DNA of 64,000 bases from Melieria omissa (taxonomy: Eukaryota > Arthropoda > Insecta > Diptera > Ulidiidae): assembly GCA_963971225.1 (NCBI GenBank), contig OZ020267.1, positions 105,487,892 through 105,551,891 on the forward strand, written 5' to 3'. How positions within the stretch are numbered: the stretch's first letter is position 1; each line of letters starts with the position of its first letter. Below, one piece after another: positions 46,512-58,690 of the stretch. The position numbers and the translations under genes were made by a program. Below the pieces are notes generated by a model. The model was not told the origin of the DNA. It did not search any database and saw only the letters and a list, made by a program, of their open reading frames with translations.

Positions 46512-49114
46512 ACACTTTAAATTTGTTTTAAAGTTTTTTTTCTACTTGTGTGCTCACCACTGTTAACGTTGGCCCACAACTAACCGTAGGCCAAATTAAA
46601 AATGACGTCTAATTTGTGCGGCAACACTGTGCCAACAGCCAACCGAATCTAGCCGAAGTGCAAACACAAAAAGGACTACAACACACATAATGGCAATAAT
46701 TCAATATACGTGGGTGTCTGTGTGTGTTGGTTGCAGCGATGGGCGTGCGGTGGTGGGGGGCGATAAGTGGCAAGCGCTCGAAAAACCAGCTGTGCTATAG
46801 GAAGAAATTTAATTTAGTGTGTAACCAGATTTTTGGTTAGAGGAATTTATTATGTAGCATGTTAATTAAAAGTAAAAACCGCACGAATATCAACTCAGAC
46901 ACAAAACTGGCCAAATAGAGCAAATAGAGCTCAGCTATGGAACGCTAAAGCGTTGCTCTGACGCCGAGAGCAAAGTGTGGAAAAGGGTTGGTGGTGTCTA
47001 GTGGCTGTCGTTGAGAAAGAAAGAAAAGGAAATTTGTTAGTCTGAGAAATTTAATACCACAACATATGTGAATATTTACATAGGAAAGAGAATTTGTTTA
47101 AACAAAAAACCCAAAATTATTGAGTTGGTGCTTTTGTTCAAATAATTCATTGGAAAATTGATATTTGAGGTGTTCTGTGAGAACACAAAAGCGTTTAATT
47201 AGAGTTGAGGTCTGGTTGCAATCAAATATTTAGTTTTTCCAAGTATTTATTTGCGAATTCATTTGAAATTTATTGAACCAAATGATTTCAATGCATATTT
47301 TGCAACTTGAACAAATAATCGGAATTAATTTCAAAACCATAATGCACCACAAATCAAGTCAATAACAGTCAGTAGCAACAACAAAATCGAGTTGGTTGGC
47401 TAGAAAAAATGTCTACCATGAAATAACTTTATGTACATTAGCAGTGTTGACAGACGGAAAGAAGGCAAGCGAGCCAGTCAAGTGGTAGAACAAACTGTGT
47501 CTACAAGAATCTATGAATTCGCTCATTTCCGGTGTGAAAAGAAAGACATGCAGCAGTCGAAATGGCTGTCCACCGACAGCTGCAAAAGGGAATTACAAAT
47601 TTAAAAAACAAGCAACGCAGACGTATTGAAGTGTTGCAGAGCAACGAGCAACTGGTAGCCGTCTCGATAGCTTTGGAACGCCTACAACTATGCTACAGAA
47701 ATTGCAGTAGGCAAATAGAAACGACCACTGATGACTGGTTCGCAGTGCCAGGGCAGTAAGAATTGCATATTCATACAAAAAAGCAAAACAAAATTAAAAA
47801 AAAATAATGCAAAAAAAGCAAACCGTAGAGAAATTTGAGAAAACAACAACAACAAACACTTGCATAGTAAATAATGCAATGTTGTTGTTACTGCAAATTT
47901 GCATTTGGACATCAGAGCACCGAGAACGAACAAGTTGTACTACAAGCACACATTCTCACACACTCATACAATAATATACGCAGACATATTTGTGTGTGTG
48001 CACACGTCTGTCCAACGGAAGCGGAAATTCCATAATGATATGAGCGAATGTAAAAGAGCGTCCGACAAGCCGACGACTCACACGAGGCCAAACACATTAG
48101 CCAGCACACAAGTGACATAATATGCCAACATGTGCCATGACCAACGGGTGGGGGTGTGAGGGTTAGAGGGCCGAGCAATAAGTTGCTACTTGGCCACATG
48201 ACAGGCAACAAATGTTCATGGCATGTTTTACAAAAATTGTTGTATGATGCAATTTTTGCATCATTCTTTTTGACAATTTTACTGTTTCGGAGTTTTTGAT
48301 TTTATTTTTTGCAAAACACATACATACAATATTATTGCATTATGAGGGGTTTTTTGCAATTTTATATTTTTTTATACACATATTTTTTGTTTTTGTTTGA
48401 GGTAATAATAACATAACTAAAATTGTTATGCAAAATACGTCGCGTCATGTTTAAGTTCATTCACATATGTATGTGTGTGTGCGTGTACTTTGCGTCATCA
48501 GAAATTTGCACAACAAATTTCCATGTTTATTAAATGTGTGCAGCTGCCTCCGTATTCGCCTTTGTGGTTGTGCGTGTCTGTGTGTGTGTAAATGTGAGTG
48601 TGGCCATGCTGACATGGCATTTGCATTGCATTATCCTGTTTCCGTTTTTTGTTGTTGTTAGTGTAGCTGTGGTTGCTATTCAGTCTAATTTTAATTTGAT
48701 TTTGCCTATTGTTGTTGTTTCGTTATTATTATTTTTTGTTAGTTTAATTTTAGTTATTATGGCGTTGCTAGATTTTTTCAATGCAGCGCTGCATGTGCAA
48801 TGTATTAATATTGGATTTCCGTTACGATAAGTTGCGTAGTGTGTGTGTGTGTGTGCACCAAAATTGCATGTTTTATGGCTCGTTGAAACTTCATACCTGT
48901 ACGTGCATATGTATGTGTGTGTATGCAGGTTGTTTTCGCTTCATACAAATATTTTCACTGAGGATTTAATAGAGTTCGAATCGCAAATATTTTTATGAAT
49001 ACTTAGTTGATATTATTGCTGTTGTAGTTGTTATTGCATGTGCACGTGAGTTGCTCAAATAACTCCAGCCCAGCTCTTTCTTCACCCTTTCAGTAATTTC
49101 GTCTATTCAAAATT
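46512..49114. other. no supported gene
   Basis: Contains CA/TG microsatellites (47990-48002, 48468-48482, 48839-48854, 48905-48925) and TTG/AAC repeats. A 65-codon plus frame at 47562-47759 is basic and helix-like, but has no recognised homolog or splice context. The rest is ordinary AT-rich sequence. Confidence 0.5.
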
Positions 49115-49115
49115 T

Positions 49116-50060
49116 CAACTTCTACTACTTCTATTACTTCCATTTCTTCTATTTCTTCTACTATTTCTACTATTTTTGTTACTTTTATGACTTCTTCTTC
49201 TACTTCATCTACCACTTCTATTTCTATTTCTGCGTCTTCTTCTACTACTTCTTTTACTTCTTTTTCTACTTCTTCTCCTACTTCTATTTCAATTTCAATT
49301 TCAATTTTAATTTCAATTTCAATTTCTTCTTCTTCTTCTACATCTACTTCTACTTCTACTTCTACTTCTACTTCTACTTCTACTTCTACTTCTACTTCTA
49401 CTTCTACTTCTACTTCTACTTCTACTTCTACTTCTACTTCTACTTCTACTTCTACTTCTACTTCTACTTCTACTTCTACTTCTACTTCTACTTCTACTTC
49501 TACTTCTACTTCTACTTCTACTTCTACTTCTACTTCTACTTCTACTTCTACTTCTACTTCTACTTCTACTTCTACTTCTACTTCTACTTCTACTTCTACT
49601 TCTACTTCTACTTCTACTTCTACTTCTACTTCTACTTCTACTTCTACTTCTACTTCTACTTCTACTTCTACTTCTACTTCTACTTCTACTTCTACTTCTA
49701 CTTCTACTTCTACTTCTACTTCTACTTCTACTTCTACTTCTACTTCTACTTCTACTTCTACTTCTACTTCTACTTCTACTTCTACTTCTACTTCTACTTC
49801 TACTTCTACTTCTACTTCTACTTCTACTTCTACTTCTACTTCTACTTCTACTTCTACTTCTACTTCTACTTCTACTTCTACTTCTACTTCTACTTCTACT
49901 TCTACTTCTACTTCTACTTCTACTTCTACTTCTACTTCTACTTCTACTTCTACTTCTACTTCTACTTCTACCTCTACTTCTACTTCTACTTCTACTTCTA
50001 CTTCTACTTCTACTTCTACTTCTACATCTACTTCTACTTCTACTTTTACTTTTACTTCTA
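49116..50060. repeat. (TACTTC)n hexanucleotide array, pure core about 49345-50025
   Basis: About 115 copies of TACTTC with one CCTCTACTTC variant near 49971 and one ACATCTACTT near 50021. The left margin (49116-49344) is a decayed T/C/A version with TTCAAT units, and the right margin decays by 50095. The plus strand is nearly free of G over almost 1 kb. The 302-residue Ser-Thr frame across it is purely the hexamer read in frame, not a gene. Confidence 0.95.
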
Positions 50061-50095
50061 CTTATCTTTCTACTTCCACTACTTATACCTCTTAA

Positions 50096-50515
50096 TCTTT
50101 TTCTGTTTCTTTCCCTGTTTGTTTTTCTTTCTCTTTCTCTTTCTCTTTCTCTTTCTCATTCTCATTCTCATTCTCATTCTCTTTCTCTTTCTCCTTTCAT
50201 TCTCACTCTCTTTCGAATTCGATTTCGTTTTCTCTTTCTGTTTTTCTCCCTATTTTTACTTCTACTACTTCTACCACTTCTTCTTCAACTTTTACTTCTT
50301 CAACTACTTCTGCTACTACTACTTCTACTTCTGTTACCTCTACCACTTCTACTTCTTCTACTTCTACTATTTCTACTTCTACTACTTCTGCTACTTCTTC
50401 TATTTCTACTTTTTCTACTGCTTCTACTTCTTCTTCTACTTTTACTTCTTTTACTATTTTCTCTACTACTACATCTTCTACTTTTATTACTTCTATTACT
50501 CATCGTCGTATAAAC
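50096..50515. repeat. pyrimidine-rich degenerate margin with TTTCTC and TACTTC units
   Basis: TTTCTC/ATTCTC hexamers at about 50128-50195 are followed by irregular TACTTCTAC units to about 50505. This looks like an older, diverged copy of the hexamer array. Frames on both strands (Phe/Tyr-rich and Arg/Ser-rich) are repeat artefacts. Confidence 0.85.
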
Positions 50516-52719
50516 TTGAGAGCTCCAATTCTTGCTTGTGGGTTAAAGTAACCTAACTGTTAACTGTTAGGTGGCATTGATGACAAAGGAAGGTAATGAC
50601 AGAATAATAAATTCATCCTCAGAGCCCATTTTGATTAAGAACCAATTCCAATCTTCCAATCACTCTACTCATCTGTTTACTGAAAATGTTCTTGGCTCTA
50701 ATTTCCAACTAACTCTTTTAAAAAATCATAGATTTTCTTTTTCTCGTGCCAACTTCTTCAACTATTTAAACTCTTATTCAACAACTTTATTAACTGCCGC
50801 TTCTTCTTTCATACCCCCTTCTCAGTAATCCTCTTCTAAATGCCAAAACAAGAGGTCAGTGTTCAATACAGTTTATGTTACAATTTCGAACATAGTCGTC
50901 CATGTTTGAACCATTTTCAAATTATTCCAATCCACCTAGTCAAACCAGAGTGCAAGAGATCTCAAGGTCGCAATGCTGCCACCTGCCAAGCAAAACAACC
51001 AAACCCAACTTTATATGAAACTGACGCAACACAAAACTACTTTCCATACTCCGCCCACAATGCTATGGTTACTTATGCCCCAACGTAATACAACACCTTG
51101 TGAATTGAGGTCATCGTGTGTCTGAAATGAATTTAGTGCAACACGGCGCGCCTGCAGCAGCAAAAATGCCGATAAGACATAAATGCTGAGACAAAGGTAG
51201 CCCGGTTGAAATTCCTGTCGCAGCGAACGGGTAACAAACCCACGCTGCACACCGTCGTGGGCGGATGCAATATTAGACATCAGTAACAGTAACAGCAGCA
51301 ACAAGAACAAGAACAATAACATCACACAAATAGACAGCGAAGCAGACAACGGCCACATGAAAGCAATACAAAAGAGTTAGTACAACAACAAATTTCGTTG
51401 GGCCAAAAGTTCAATCGGCAACATTGCGGACGCTGAATGGCTGCTGGCAGTTGCGTTAGTTGCTTCATAGCGGCTTTTGGAACAGCTGCTGCTGTTGCTG
51501 CTGCTGCTGTTGGGTTTGTTGCAAGTTAGCAGTAAACAATAAGGAAGATTGCGCTGCAGCTGTTGTTGCAACAACGCAAAAAGTTTGCCCATCAAGGTAA
51601 AAGCGAACATTGACAGAAAGGGGCCGCTGGGGTTTCACATCAACTTTTACGCTGACAGCGCTATTGTATTACAATGAGGCATGCAACATTGCTCAATATT
51701 TCACAATATTTCATTACGTTTTTTTTAAACATTTTTTACAACAACAGCGAGTATTGCTGACCAAATTTCGGGCACACAACATCGATTGGCAGCCGCTCAA
51801 GTGAGCAAAAAGTATGCGGTGGCAGTAACAACAAACAACCAAACACACAAAAAAAAAACAGAAACACCCAAACACATCGACATAGCGCCATGTTGCAGTG
51901 TCAAGTTGCGTTGGTGTTGTTGCACTTCTTGCAGCGGCTGCACACTGCACCTGATCGACTCTAACCAAAGCGGTTCTACTGTTTCATGTTGCCTCTTGCC
52001 TTTTACAAAGTTCAAATTTGCACGCTCAACAACAACAACAACAAACACACACACACCCAAACATACCATTGTTGCTGTCACAAGCCGTTCAAAAACAACA
52101 ACAACAACAACAACATCAAATGCGTTCGATATTCACATTTCCACGGGCCGAGTGTTGACGGCGCTTCTGTGTGTGTGTGTGTGTGTGTGCCCGCAAGCTT
52201 CTGGTTGCACAACACAAAAGTGTCAGGTACTGCATTCGTCGCAGCCCCGCGGCCACTGGCTCTTGTCGCTGCCACTCCGCCTGGCCTGGCAGGTGTTTGG
52301 CGTAAATATCTTTGCATATTTGCAAAGTTCGAAGCCGCCTCAGGGTGTCGGATTTAGTGGGCGTTAAGTGTTTGGTAGTTTGCGGGTGTGGGGTGTAAGA
52401 AGAGCGGCGGCACACTATGTGCTGGGTTGTGTTGTAAAGTAGTAGAAGGTTGGTGGGCTCAGCTGTGTGTCTTCACCTTTGTCTGGTTGCTGGTTTTTAA
52501 AAGTAGCCACTGTGATATTTCAAAAATTAGTTTGTGGAGGATTTTTGCATGAAATGTGCATTGGAACTTTTTCGTTAGTCTTAGCTTTAGTTCATTTGAG
52601 TTTTGGTTTTTATTTATTTATAGTTGATAGCTGTTATTTACTAATGAAGACGAAGAAGAATGTATCATCATCGTAAACACAATCGATTTATTGGGGCAAG
52701 GATTTCCAGACTGAATCAT
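50516..52719. other. no confidently supported gene; one possible signal-peptide frame
   Basis: CAG/CTG runs occur near 51300 and 51480-51515, (CAA)n near 52028-52045 and 52095-52115, and (GT)n at 52169-52189. A minus-strand frame starting at 51358 encodes MWPLSASLSICVMLLFLFLL, then a Leu run and SNIASAHD. It looks like a signal peptide but lies in CTG/TTG low-complexity DNA (see findings). Other frames are not recognisable. Confidence 0.5.
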
Positions 52720-53440
52720 CGCCGAAATTCCGATGTCAACTGGCCAAAACTGACATTGATGGTCAAATCATTTCCGAAATGTCGTTGTTAACTGGCCAAA
52801 ACTAACTTTGGTGACAGCATTATCCCCAAAATTCAGTTGTCAACTGGTCAAACCTAACTTTGTTGACCGAATCATTCTCCAAACTCAGATGTCAATTGGC
52901 CAAAACTAACTTTTGGTGACCGAATTATCCCCGAAATTCCGATGTCAATTGGCCAAAACTTACTTTGGTGACCGAATCATTCCTGAAATTCCGATGTCAA
53001 TTGGCCAAAACTAACTTTGGTGACCGAATCATTCCCAAAACTCAGACGTCAACTGGCCAAAACTAACTTTGGTGACCGAATCGTTCCCAAAACTCAGATG
53101 TCAACTGGCCAAAACTTACTTTGGTGACCGAATCATCCCCGAAATTCCGATGTCAACTGGTCGAAACTAACTTTAGTGACCGAATCATCCTCGAAACTTT
53201 AATGTCAACTGGCCAAAACTGACTTTGGTGACCTAATAATCCCCAAAATTCCGATGTCAACTGGCCAAAACTAACTTTGGTCACCGAATCATCCCTAAAA
53301 TTTTGATGTCAATTGGCCGAAACTAACTTTGGTGACCGAATCATTCCCAAAATTCTGATGTCAACTGGCCAAAACTAACTTTGGAGACCGAATCATCCCC
53401 GAAATTTCGATGTCAACTGCTCAAAACTAACTTGTTTTAT
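52720..53440. repeat. 52-bp minisatellite, about 14 copies
   Basis: The consensus contains GATGTCAACTGGCCAAAACT then AACTTTGGTGACCGAATCAT then CCCCGAAATTCC. The AACTGG mark recurs at 52738, 52790, 52842, 52894, 52947 and 52999, and on to 53415, so the period is 52 with one 53. Copies are about 85-95% alike, with AATTGG/AACTGG and CCCAAAACTCAG/CCGAAATTCC variants. No frame is kept. Confidence 0.93.
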
Positions 53441-54189
53441 TTCAATAACGAAGGGAATTTAGGAGATAAAATGAATAATTTTACGAAATTCGAATGTTAA
53501 CTGGCCACCAAGATTGCGCAATTTAAGGCCTTACGTCTCGTTTTTGCGTCTTTATTTAGGATTTAAAATCCTGGTCTAAGCGAATAAACCACAAACAGTT
53601 CCTAATTTCAAGGCCTGTTTTTGCCAAAATGTACGCGTACAACTTTTAGTCGAATACAACTCGGAACCATATTTTGTACCAGGAATTTTTGTGTTTGGGG
53701 GAGGGGTTTGGACTCCCAACCTCCCTCCACCCCTATGTGCATCACTGTCATAACTGCAGAATTACAGTTCCTTTATATCATCAAGTTTCTCTCGGTTATT
53801 CCTGATCTGGGTGAGAATTTGTGCATGGAATGGAAAGTAGGTTGGACTTGATTTGACTTAGACTTGACTTGACTTAGACTTGACTTGAGCACACATACTC
53901 GTAGGCTAATTTGACCCATTGTTATACCTCGGGACTTTGTATTAGAAATCAAACTATCCAGAACCTAGAAGGCGGCATAGTAAGCCACTTATGTCTTTAT
54001 TTCAGGTATCGACATGGTTCTCTCTGTTGGTTCATATGGGGTTGTATGGTTGACTCCACCCCTTCTTTGCCTCTACAACTTCTGGAGAATTTAGTTTCTC
54101 CAGTTTCTCCACATATTTTTGACGCCTTTTTGTTAGTCACGAATTGGTTGATTGGTTGAGTGGTTGCTGTCATAGCTAACTAACAAAAT
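53441..54189. other. no supported gene
   Basis: A diverged single TTAACTGGCCACCA at 53497 suggests a former extension of the minisatellite. GACTTGACTTAGACTT repeats lie at 53845-53890. Frames of 76-82 codons match nothing known. Confidence 0.5.
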
Positions 54190-54600
54190 AACTACATAAT
54201 GTGCCGTTCTTGTGTCACCGATTAGTTTTTTTATTGACTGGTATTTGAGATCCACGTTGTGAAATCCAGGAAGTTTAAACGCCTCCTGATCTTCATGGTT
54301 GAAGTTTACTGAAGTCTTCGGGGAAGGAAGTTATCGGGCATGTACGAGCACGTGGATCGATGTGTCTCTCTGGTCCTCTTTCCTACAACTGCGACAATCA
54401 TTACTGAAGGGTTTTTGCAACCGGGGTGCGTGCTCTCCTACCGGCCAACGATCCGCAAGAACTGCAGTAAGTCTTGTGGTAATCCCCCCACGTGGTTCAA
54501 GGCAGCTGCTTCGTCCTGGTTAGGTCATACTTTGGCCATGTTTTCCCTGATCTGTTGCAGGCGGACAGTTTGCTTCATCTTTCCTTAGCACAAAACAGAA
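54190..54600 (-). mobile_element. probable non-LTR retrotransposon tail remnant (strongly decayed)
   Basis: The minus strand near 54400-54340 reads NDCRSCRKEDQRDTSIHVL, resembling the C-x-x-C..E..ET..HLL knuckle of pol tails. Downstream is FPEDFSKLQP and a stop-broken LDFTQRGSQIP stretch. Upstream TG.H-like text is broken by stops. The similarity is only partial, so this is tentative. Confidence 0.35.
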
Positions 54601-56943
54601 AGTGAACGTAAGGAGCGACACTTATCCTTCTGAGTGGAGTAGGTATTGAGTAAATGCCTATCAAGAGTTTGGTTGGTTTGGTAGGTTTGTCATTTACTTC
54701 TTAGTAAAATTTGTTTTTCTATATTTTTGGTGTTCACTTTTGTTCCTGAACCTAACACAAATTTCCTAATTTTATTTTGTTTTATTTAATTTGTTCCTAA
54801 TAAAATTTCGTATGTCTCTCTCCAAGTAGGTATATAAACACAATTGAATATATCACCATTTGAATGGGTCGTCTATAATATTTCATTTCCTTGGGGGAAC
54901 ATTTTGCATCTAATCAATTGAATTGAATATAAATTTAAATCTTTACTGTGCGTGACAACATTTTTGTTTAAATTTTTTGTTTTTTTTGGTAATTTTCAAG
55001 CGAATTTTATTTCTCAATAATAAGTTTTGTTTTTGGTATCTTTGGCTGTTGCCATTTTGGTGTTATTGTTACTATTGCTGCGTGTTATTGCAAACATGGC
55101 CAAAATGTATAAGCAGCGAAAATAATACAAATTTTATTTGCTTTTCCGATTCGATGATTTCGTATAGTTTGTCAGTTTACGGTGTGCTGCACGCAGTACG
55201 CTGACTGCCTCTAGCCCCTCTCCGCCCCACATTCGCTGCTGCTTAGCATTCGGCCCGCCAAGCTCGAGAGTTTGAGTTGAGTTAGAAATAGATGTCTGTT
55301 TGCTGTTATCGCTACGGCTTGCAACTGCATACTGCATGCCACATATCAATGGCAACACACACACACACGCAAGCATATCTATATATGTGTTTGTTTGCGC
55401 ATTCGTGCATTGAATTGTCTGTCTATATGTTTGTGCAAACACTGCCAACAATTTTGTGTGCTTCAACTTTTGGTATATGTCGTTTATGCTCTCATGGCAT
55501 CAAAATTCGCTGTTTTCTAGAAATTTTTGCTATTTGTTATATTTTTTTGATACGTTGTTAAATTTTTTGGTTTATTTATTTTTAGAATGTTAACTTTTTT
55601 ATTTATACTTATTTATTTTTTTAATAAATTTAAATATTTTCCCCCTTCATCAATGCACTGGTTTGGCATTATTTCTTCTCTACTTTTTTTCTTTCCTACC
55701 ATTTCGTTGCTCTTTCTTGCGCTCGTTCACTCGTTTGCACTTTTTTGATTTATTGCTTTTCTGCATTTGTATCTTGAAATAAATGCATTTTCCTTTCATG
55801 TTTCTCCTTCGTGCATATCACTTGCGATTATTTGTTGTTTTTTTTTTGCTTTTATTTGAAGAGACATTTTTTGACAAATTCCGCTGCCAGCCTCACGCTT
55901 GCACCCAAGCAGCCTAAAAATATTTCAACCATCGATACGCTGCTTGTTTATTATTCTTGTTTATTTGTTAGACAATCTTTTTGGCGCCCCTCCTACAGGC
56001 GCCTCGTCCCTCTTGCCGCGCATGCACACATGTCAGCGCATGGCTGCTGCATTCTATCAGCTTGTTAAGTTTTCAACTTTTCAAAAATTTTTGCAATTGT
56101 GCCGCTCCGGCTGACTTCAAACACACACATACAAACATACAAACATTTGTGCATGTATGTATGTATGTATGAATGTTTGCATCTGTTTATGTGTGCAACT
56201 CTCTATCGGCTACCATGTCAATAAGGTAAAAATTGCACAGCAGCAACGCGCAGCACTGGCATGAAATATGGTTTTTTCGTATTTGTTGTTTTTATTTAGT
56301 TGTTGTTTTTCGTCGTTGTGCAATCGGCACAACATCAACAAATGTTGGACAATTTCCAACACAAAAATCTAGTGTGTTGCTCTCGTTTCATTACCAAACA
56401 CACACGTATGTGTGTAGCGCGAATATTTTTGCCAGCTTCTTTCCATGCGCCCATAAATATGTCAAATAAATTACGGCACAAGTCAGCTCGGCGCTTATAT
56501 TGAGAACGTAGTGTAGCGTATCGTTAGTGATAGCGACAACATCGACAGTAACACAGGAGTCATCGACATTGCTGTTGCTGTCCATGTTGTTGTTGTGGTT
56601 GTTGTTGTAGCAGAGCCATTGGTCAAGTTGTTTGCCAGTTTTTAAATTTATTTAAACATTTGTTGGCACTTCTTGTTAAATTATTGATTGCATAATTTTA
56701 GGTGATGCACCTCAGTTTTGGATTTAGAGCGTAAATCGCATGATTTCCTGTTTACGTGGACATTTACATGTTGACTAATTTTGCTTATGTATGTTCACGG
56801 TTGGATCGGTGGTGAATGGTAGAACAGGATATGGAATTTTTGAAATTGAACTAAAACCGGTATAGGAGACAACTATATCTTAGGGGGTATTTGGTAATAT
56901 TTTATGCAAAAATTATTACCGGGACTCAAAAATTGGATTTGTC
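54601..56943. other. no supported gene
   Basis: AT-rich with T-runs (55560-55690), CA/TG runs (55350-55370, 56150-56175), and TTG repeats near 56585-56610. Short frames only; nothing recognisable. Confidence 0.5.
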
Positions 56944-57043
56944 ATTTCATTTCAGCTCAACTCAACTCAACTCAACTCGATTCAACTCAAATCAATTCAA
57001 TTTAAATCGATTTAATTCAATTTCAATATGTTTAAACATTATA

Positions 57044-57622
57044 TAGGGTGTTTTTTTTAGAGGTATAGAACTTCGAATTGAAATAAAACACAAGAAAATC
57101 GTTTTAATGTCCATCAATTTGGCTTTATTGGAAGGATAATTTTATGCCATTAATGTTTAAATATGATTTCGGGCATGTGGCCGCCGCATCTGGCTCGAAT
57201 AAAGTCAATTCTACAGGTCCAATTTTTAAGTTGATGGAGCTCCAATTGCTGTGCACGGTGGCGAATCGATTCATTCGGGTCCTCTTCAACATTTTGCTCT
57301 ACAGCGGCAATTGTTTCTTCGGTGCGCACTGTTCGACGTCTCTGCGGCGACGACTCATGGTTAACCGACGGATGGACCGATTTTGCTCTGATGGACGATT
57401 ATGTCCACCATAAAATGGACGGAGCTTGCGGTAAACTTCGCGAACTGAACCATTATTTTCGAAATAAATTTGCACGATTTGCAAACGTTGTTCTTTTGTC
57501 AACCTATTCATGATGAAATGGCAAACCAAACTGAACATAAATGACATTCGAGTTGCCAGATTTGACCACAAAATGCCAGTTTTATCTCTATTCGAAAAAC
57601 AAACCTCTAAAAAAACACCCTA
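57044..57622 (-). mobile_element. internally deleted Tc1/mariner-type transposon with TIRs and TA duplication
   Basis: TA flanks (57042-57043 and 57623-57624) enclose ends TAGGGTGTTTTTTTTAGAGG and its inverse (one T fewer on the right). The minus strand encodes the transposase N-terminus from about 57511: MNRLTKEQRLQIVQIYFENN then GSVREVYRKLRPFYGGHNRP, a helix-turn-helix region. A frame-shifted AIAAVEQNVEEDPNESIRHR with AQQLEL follows. The sequence then jumps to the extreme C-terminus, IDFIRARCGGHMPEIIFKH and a stop (about 57160). The whole DDE catalytic domain is missing, so the element is non-autonomous. The deletion junction is between AQQLEL and the RIDFIRA region. Confidence 0.88.
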
Positions 57623-57734
57623 TACAACATTCCAATTCAAATCATTTTAATTCACATCAATTCAATTCAACTCAACTAAAATCGACTCAATTTAAATTAA
57701 ATTCAACTATACTCATCTTCATTCAACTTAACTC

Positions 57735-57843
57735 AACTCAATTTTTAAACTCAACAACTCATCTCAGTTCAACTCAACTCTTGAATTAAGTTGAGTTGAG
57801 TTGAGTTGAACTGAGATGAGTTGCTGAGTTTAAAAATTGAGTT
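57735..57843. repeat. long inverted repeat in the TCAAT array, about 45-bp arms
   Basis: ACTCAATTTTTAAACTCAAC and onward to 57780 is inverted at about 57798-57843 with a single mismatch (GTTG against GCTG). The short spacer is TTGAATTAAG-like. An inverted duplication of irregular margin sequence rather than of the pure repeat. Confidence 0.85.
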
Positions 57844-58690
57844 CAATTCAATTCAATTCAATTCAATTCAATTCAATTCAATTCAATTCAATTTATTAAA
57901 ATTAAATTCAAATCAAATCAATTCCATTCAATTTCATTAAATTCAATTCACTGAACTGCACTCACCTCAACTCAATACAGATCAATTTAATAAAACTAAA
58001 TTCAATTCATTTCATTTAAATTAAATTCAATTTAGTTCAATCCAAGTCAATTCAATTCAATTCAATTCAATTCAATTCAATTCATTTCAATTCAATTCAA
58101 TTCAATTCAATTCAATTCAATTCAATTCAATTCAATTCAATTCAATTCAATTCAATTCAATTCAATTCAATTCAATTCACTTCACTTCACTTCACTTCAA
58201 TTCAATTCAATTCAATTCAATTCAATTCAATTCAATTCAATTCAATTCAATTCAATTCAATTCAATTCAATTCAATTCAATTCAATTCAATTCAATTCAA
58301 TTCAATTCAATTCAATTCAATTCAATTCAATTCAATTCAATTCAATTCAATTCAATTCAATTCAATTCAATTCAATTCAATTCAATTCAATTCAATTCAA
58401 TTCAATTCAATTCAATTCAATTCAATTCAATTCAATTCAATTCAATTCAATTCAATTCAATTCAATTCAATTCAATTCAATTCCGTTTAATTAAATTCAA
58501 TTAAATTCAATTCAGTTCAACTCAATTCAATTCAATTAATTTCAATTCAATTTAATTCATTTCATTTCAATTCAATTAAATAATTCAATTCAATTTAATT
58601 AAATTAAACTCAATTCAATGCTTCAATTAAATTAAATTAAATTCAATTCAATGATTCAATTCAATTTAATTAAATTAAATTCATTTTAAT

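Larger units (their letters stand above)
56944..58690. repeat. second TCAAT-type array, interrupted by a DNA transposon
   Basis: Degenerate TCAAC/TCAAT units run at 56944-57040. The same repeat resumes at about 57630 after the Tc1/mariner-like element. Pure TCAAT blocks lie at about 57841-57891 and 58046-58485, with one inserted TCACT run near 58178-58197. Variant units (TTAAT, TCATT, TTAAA) fill the margins to 58690. The same pentamer as the 15.5-kb satellite, but older and more mixed. Confidence 0.92.

Noticed and set aside
47562..47759. 65-codon basic frame (MAVHRQLQKGITNLKNKQRR..)
   Set aside because: No recognised family, no splice or promoter context, and a length expected by chance in 64 kb.
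49187..50095. 302-codon Ser/Thr-rich open frame
   Set aside because: It is the TACTTC hexamer array read in one frame. Base composition, purity and the lack of any flanking domain make it a repeat artefact.
50300..50503. Arg/Ser-rich minus-strand frame resembling an SR protein
   Set aside because: It is the reverse strand of the decayed TACTTC/TTTCTC repeat.
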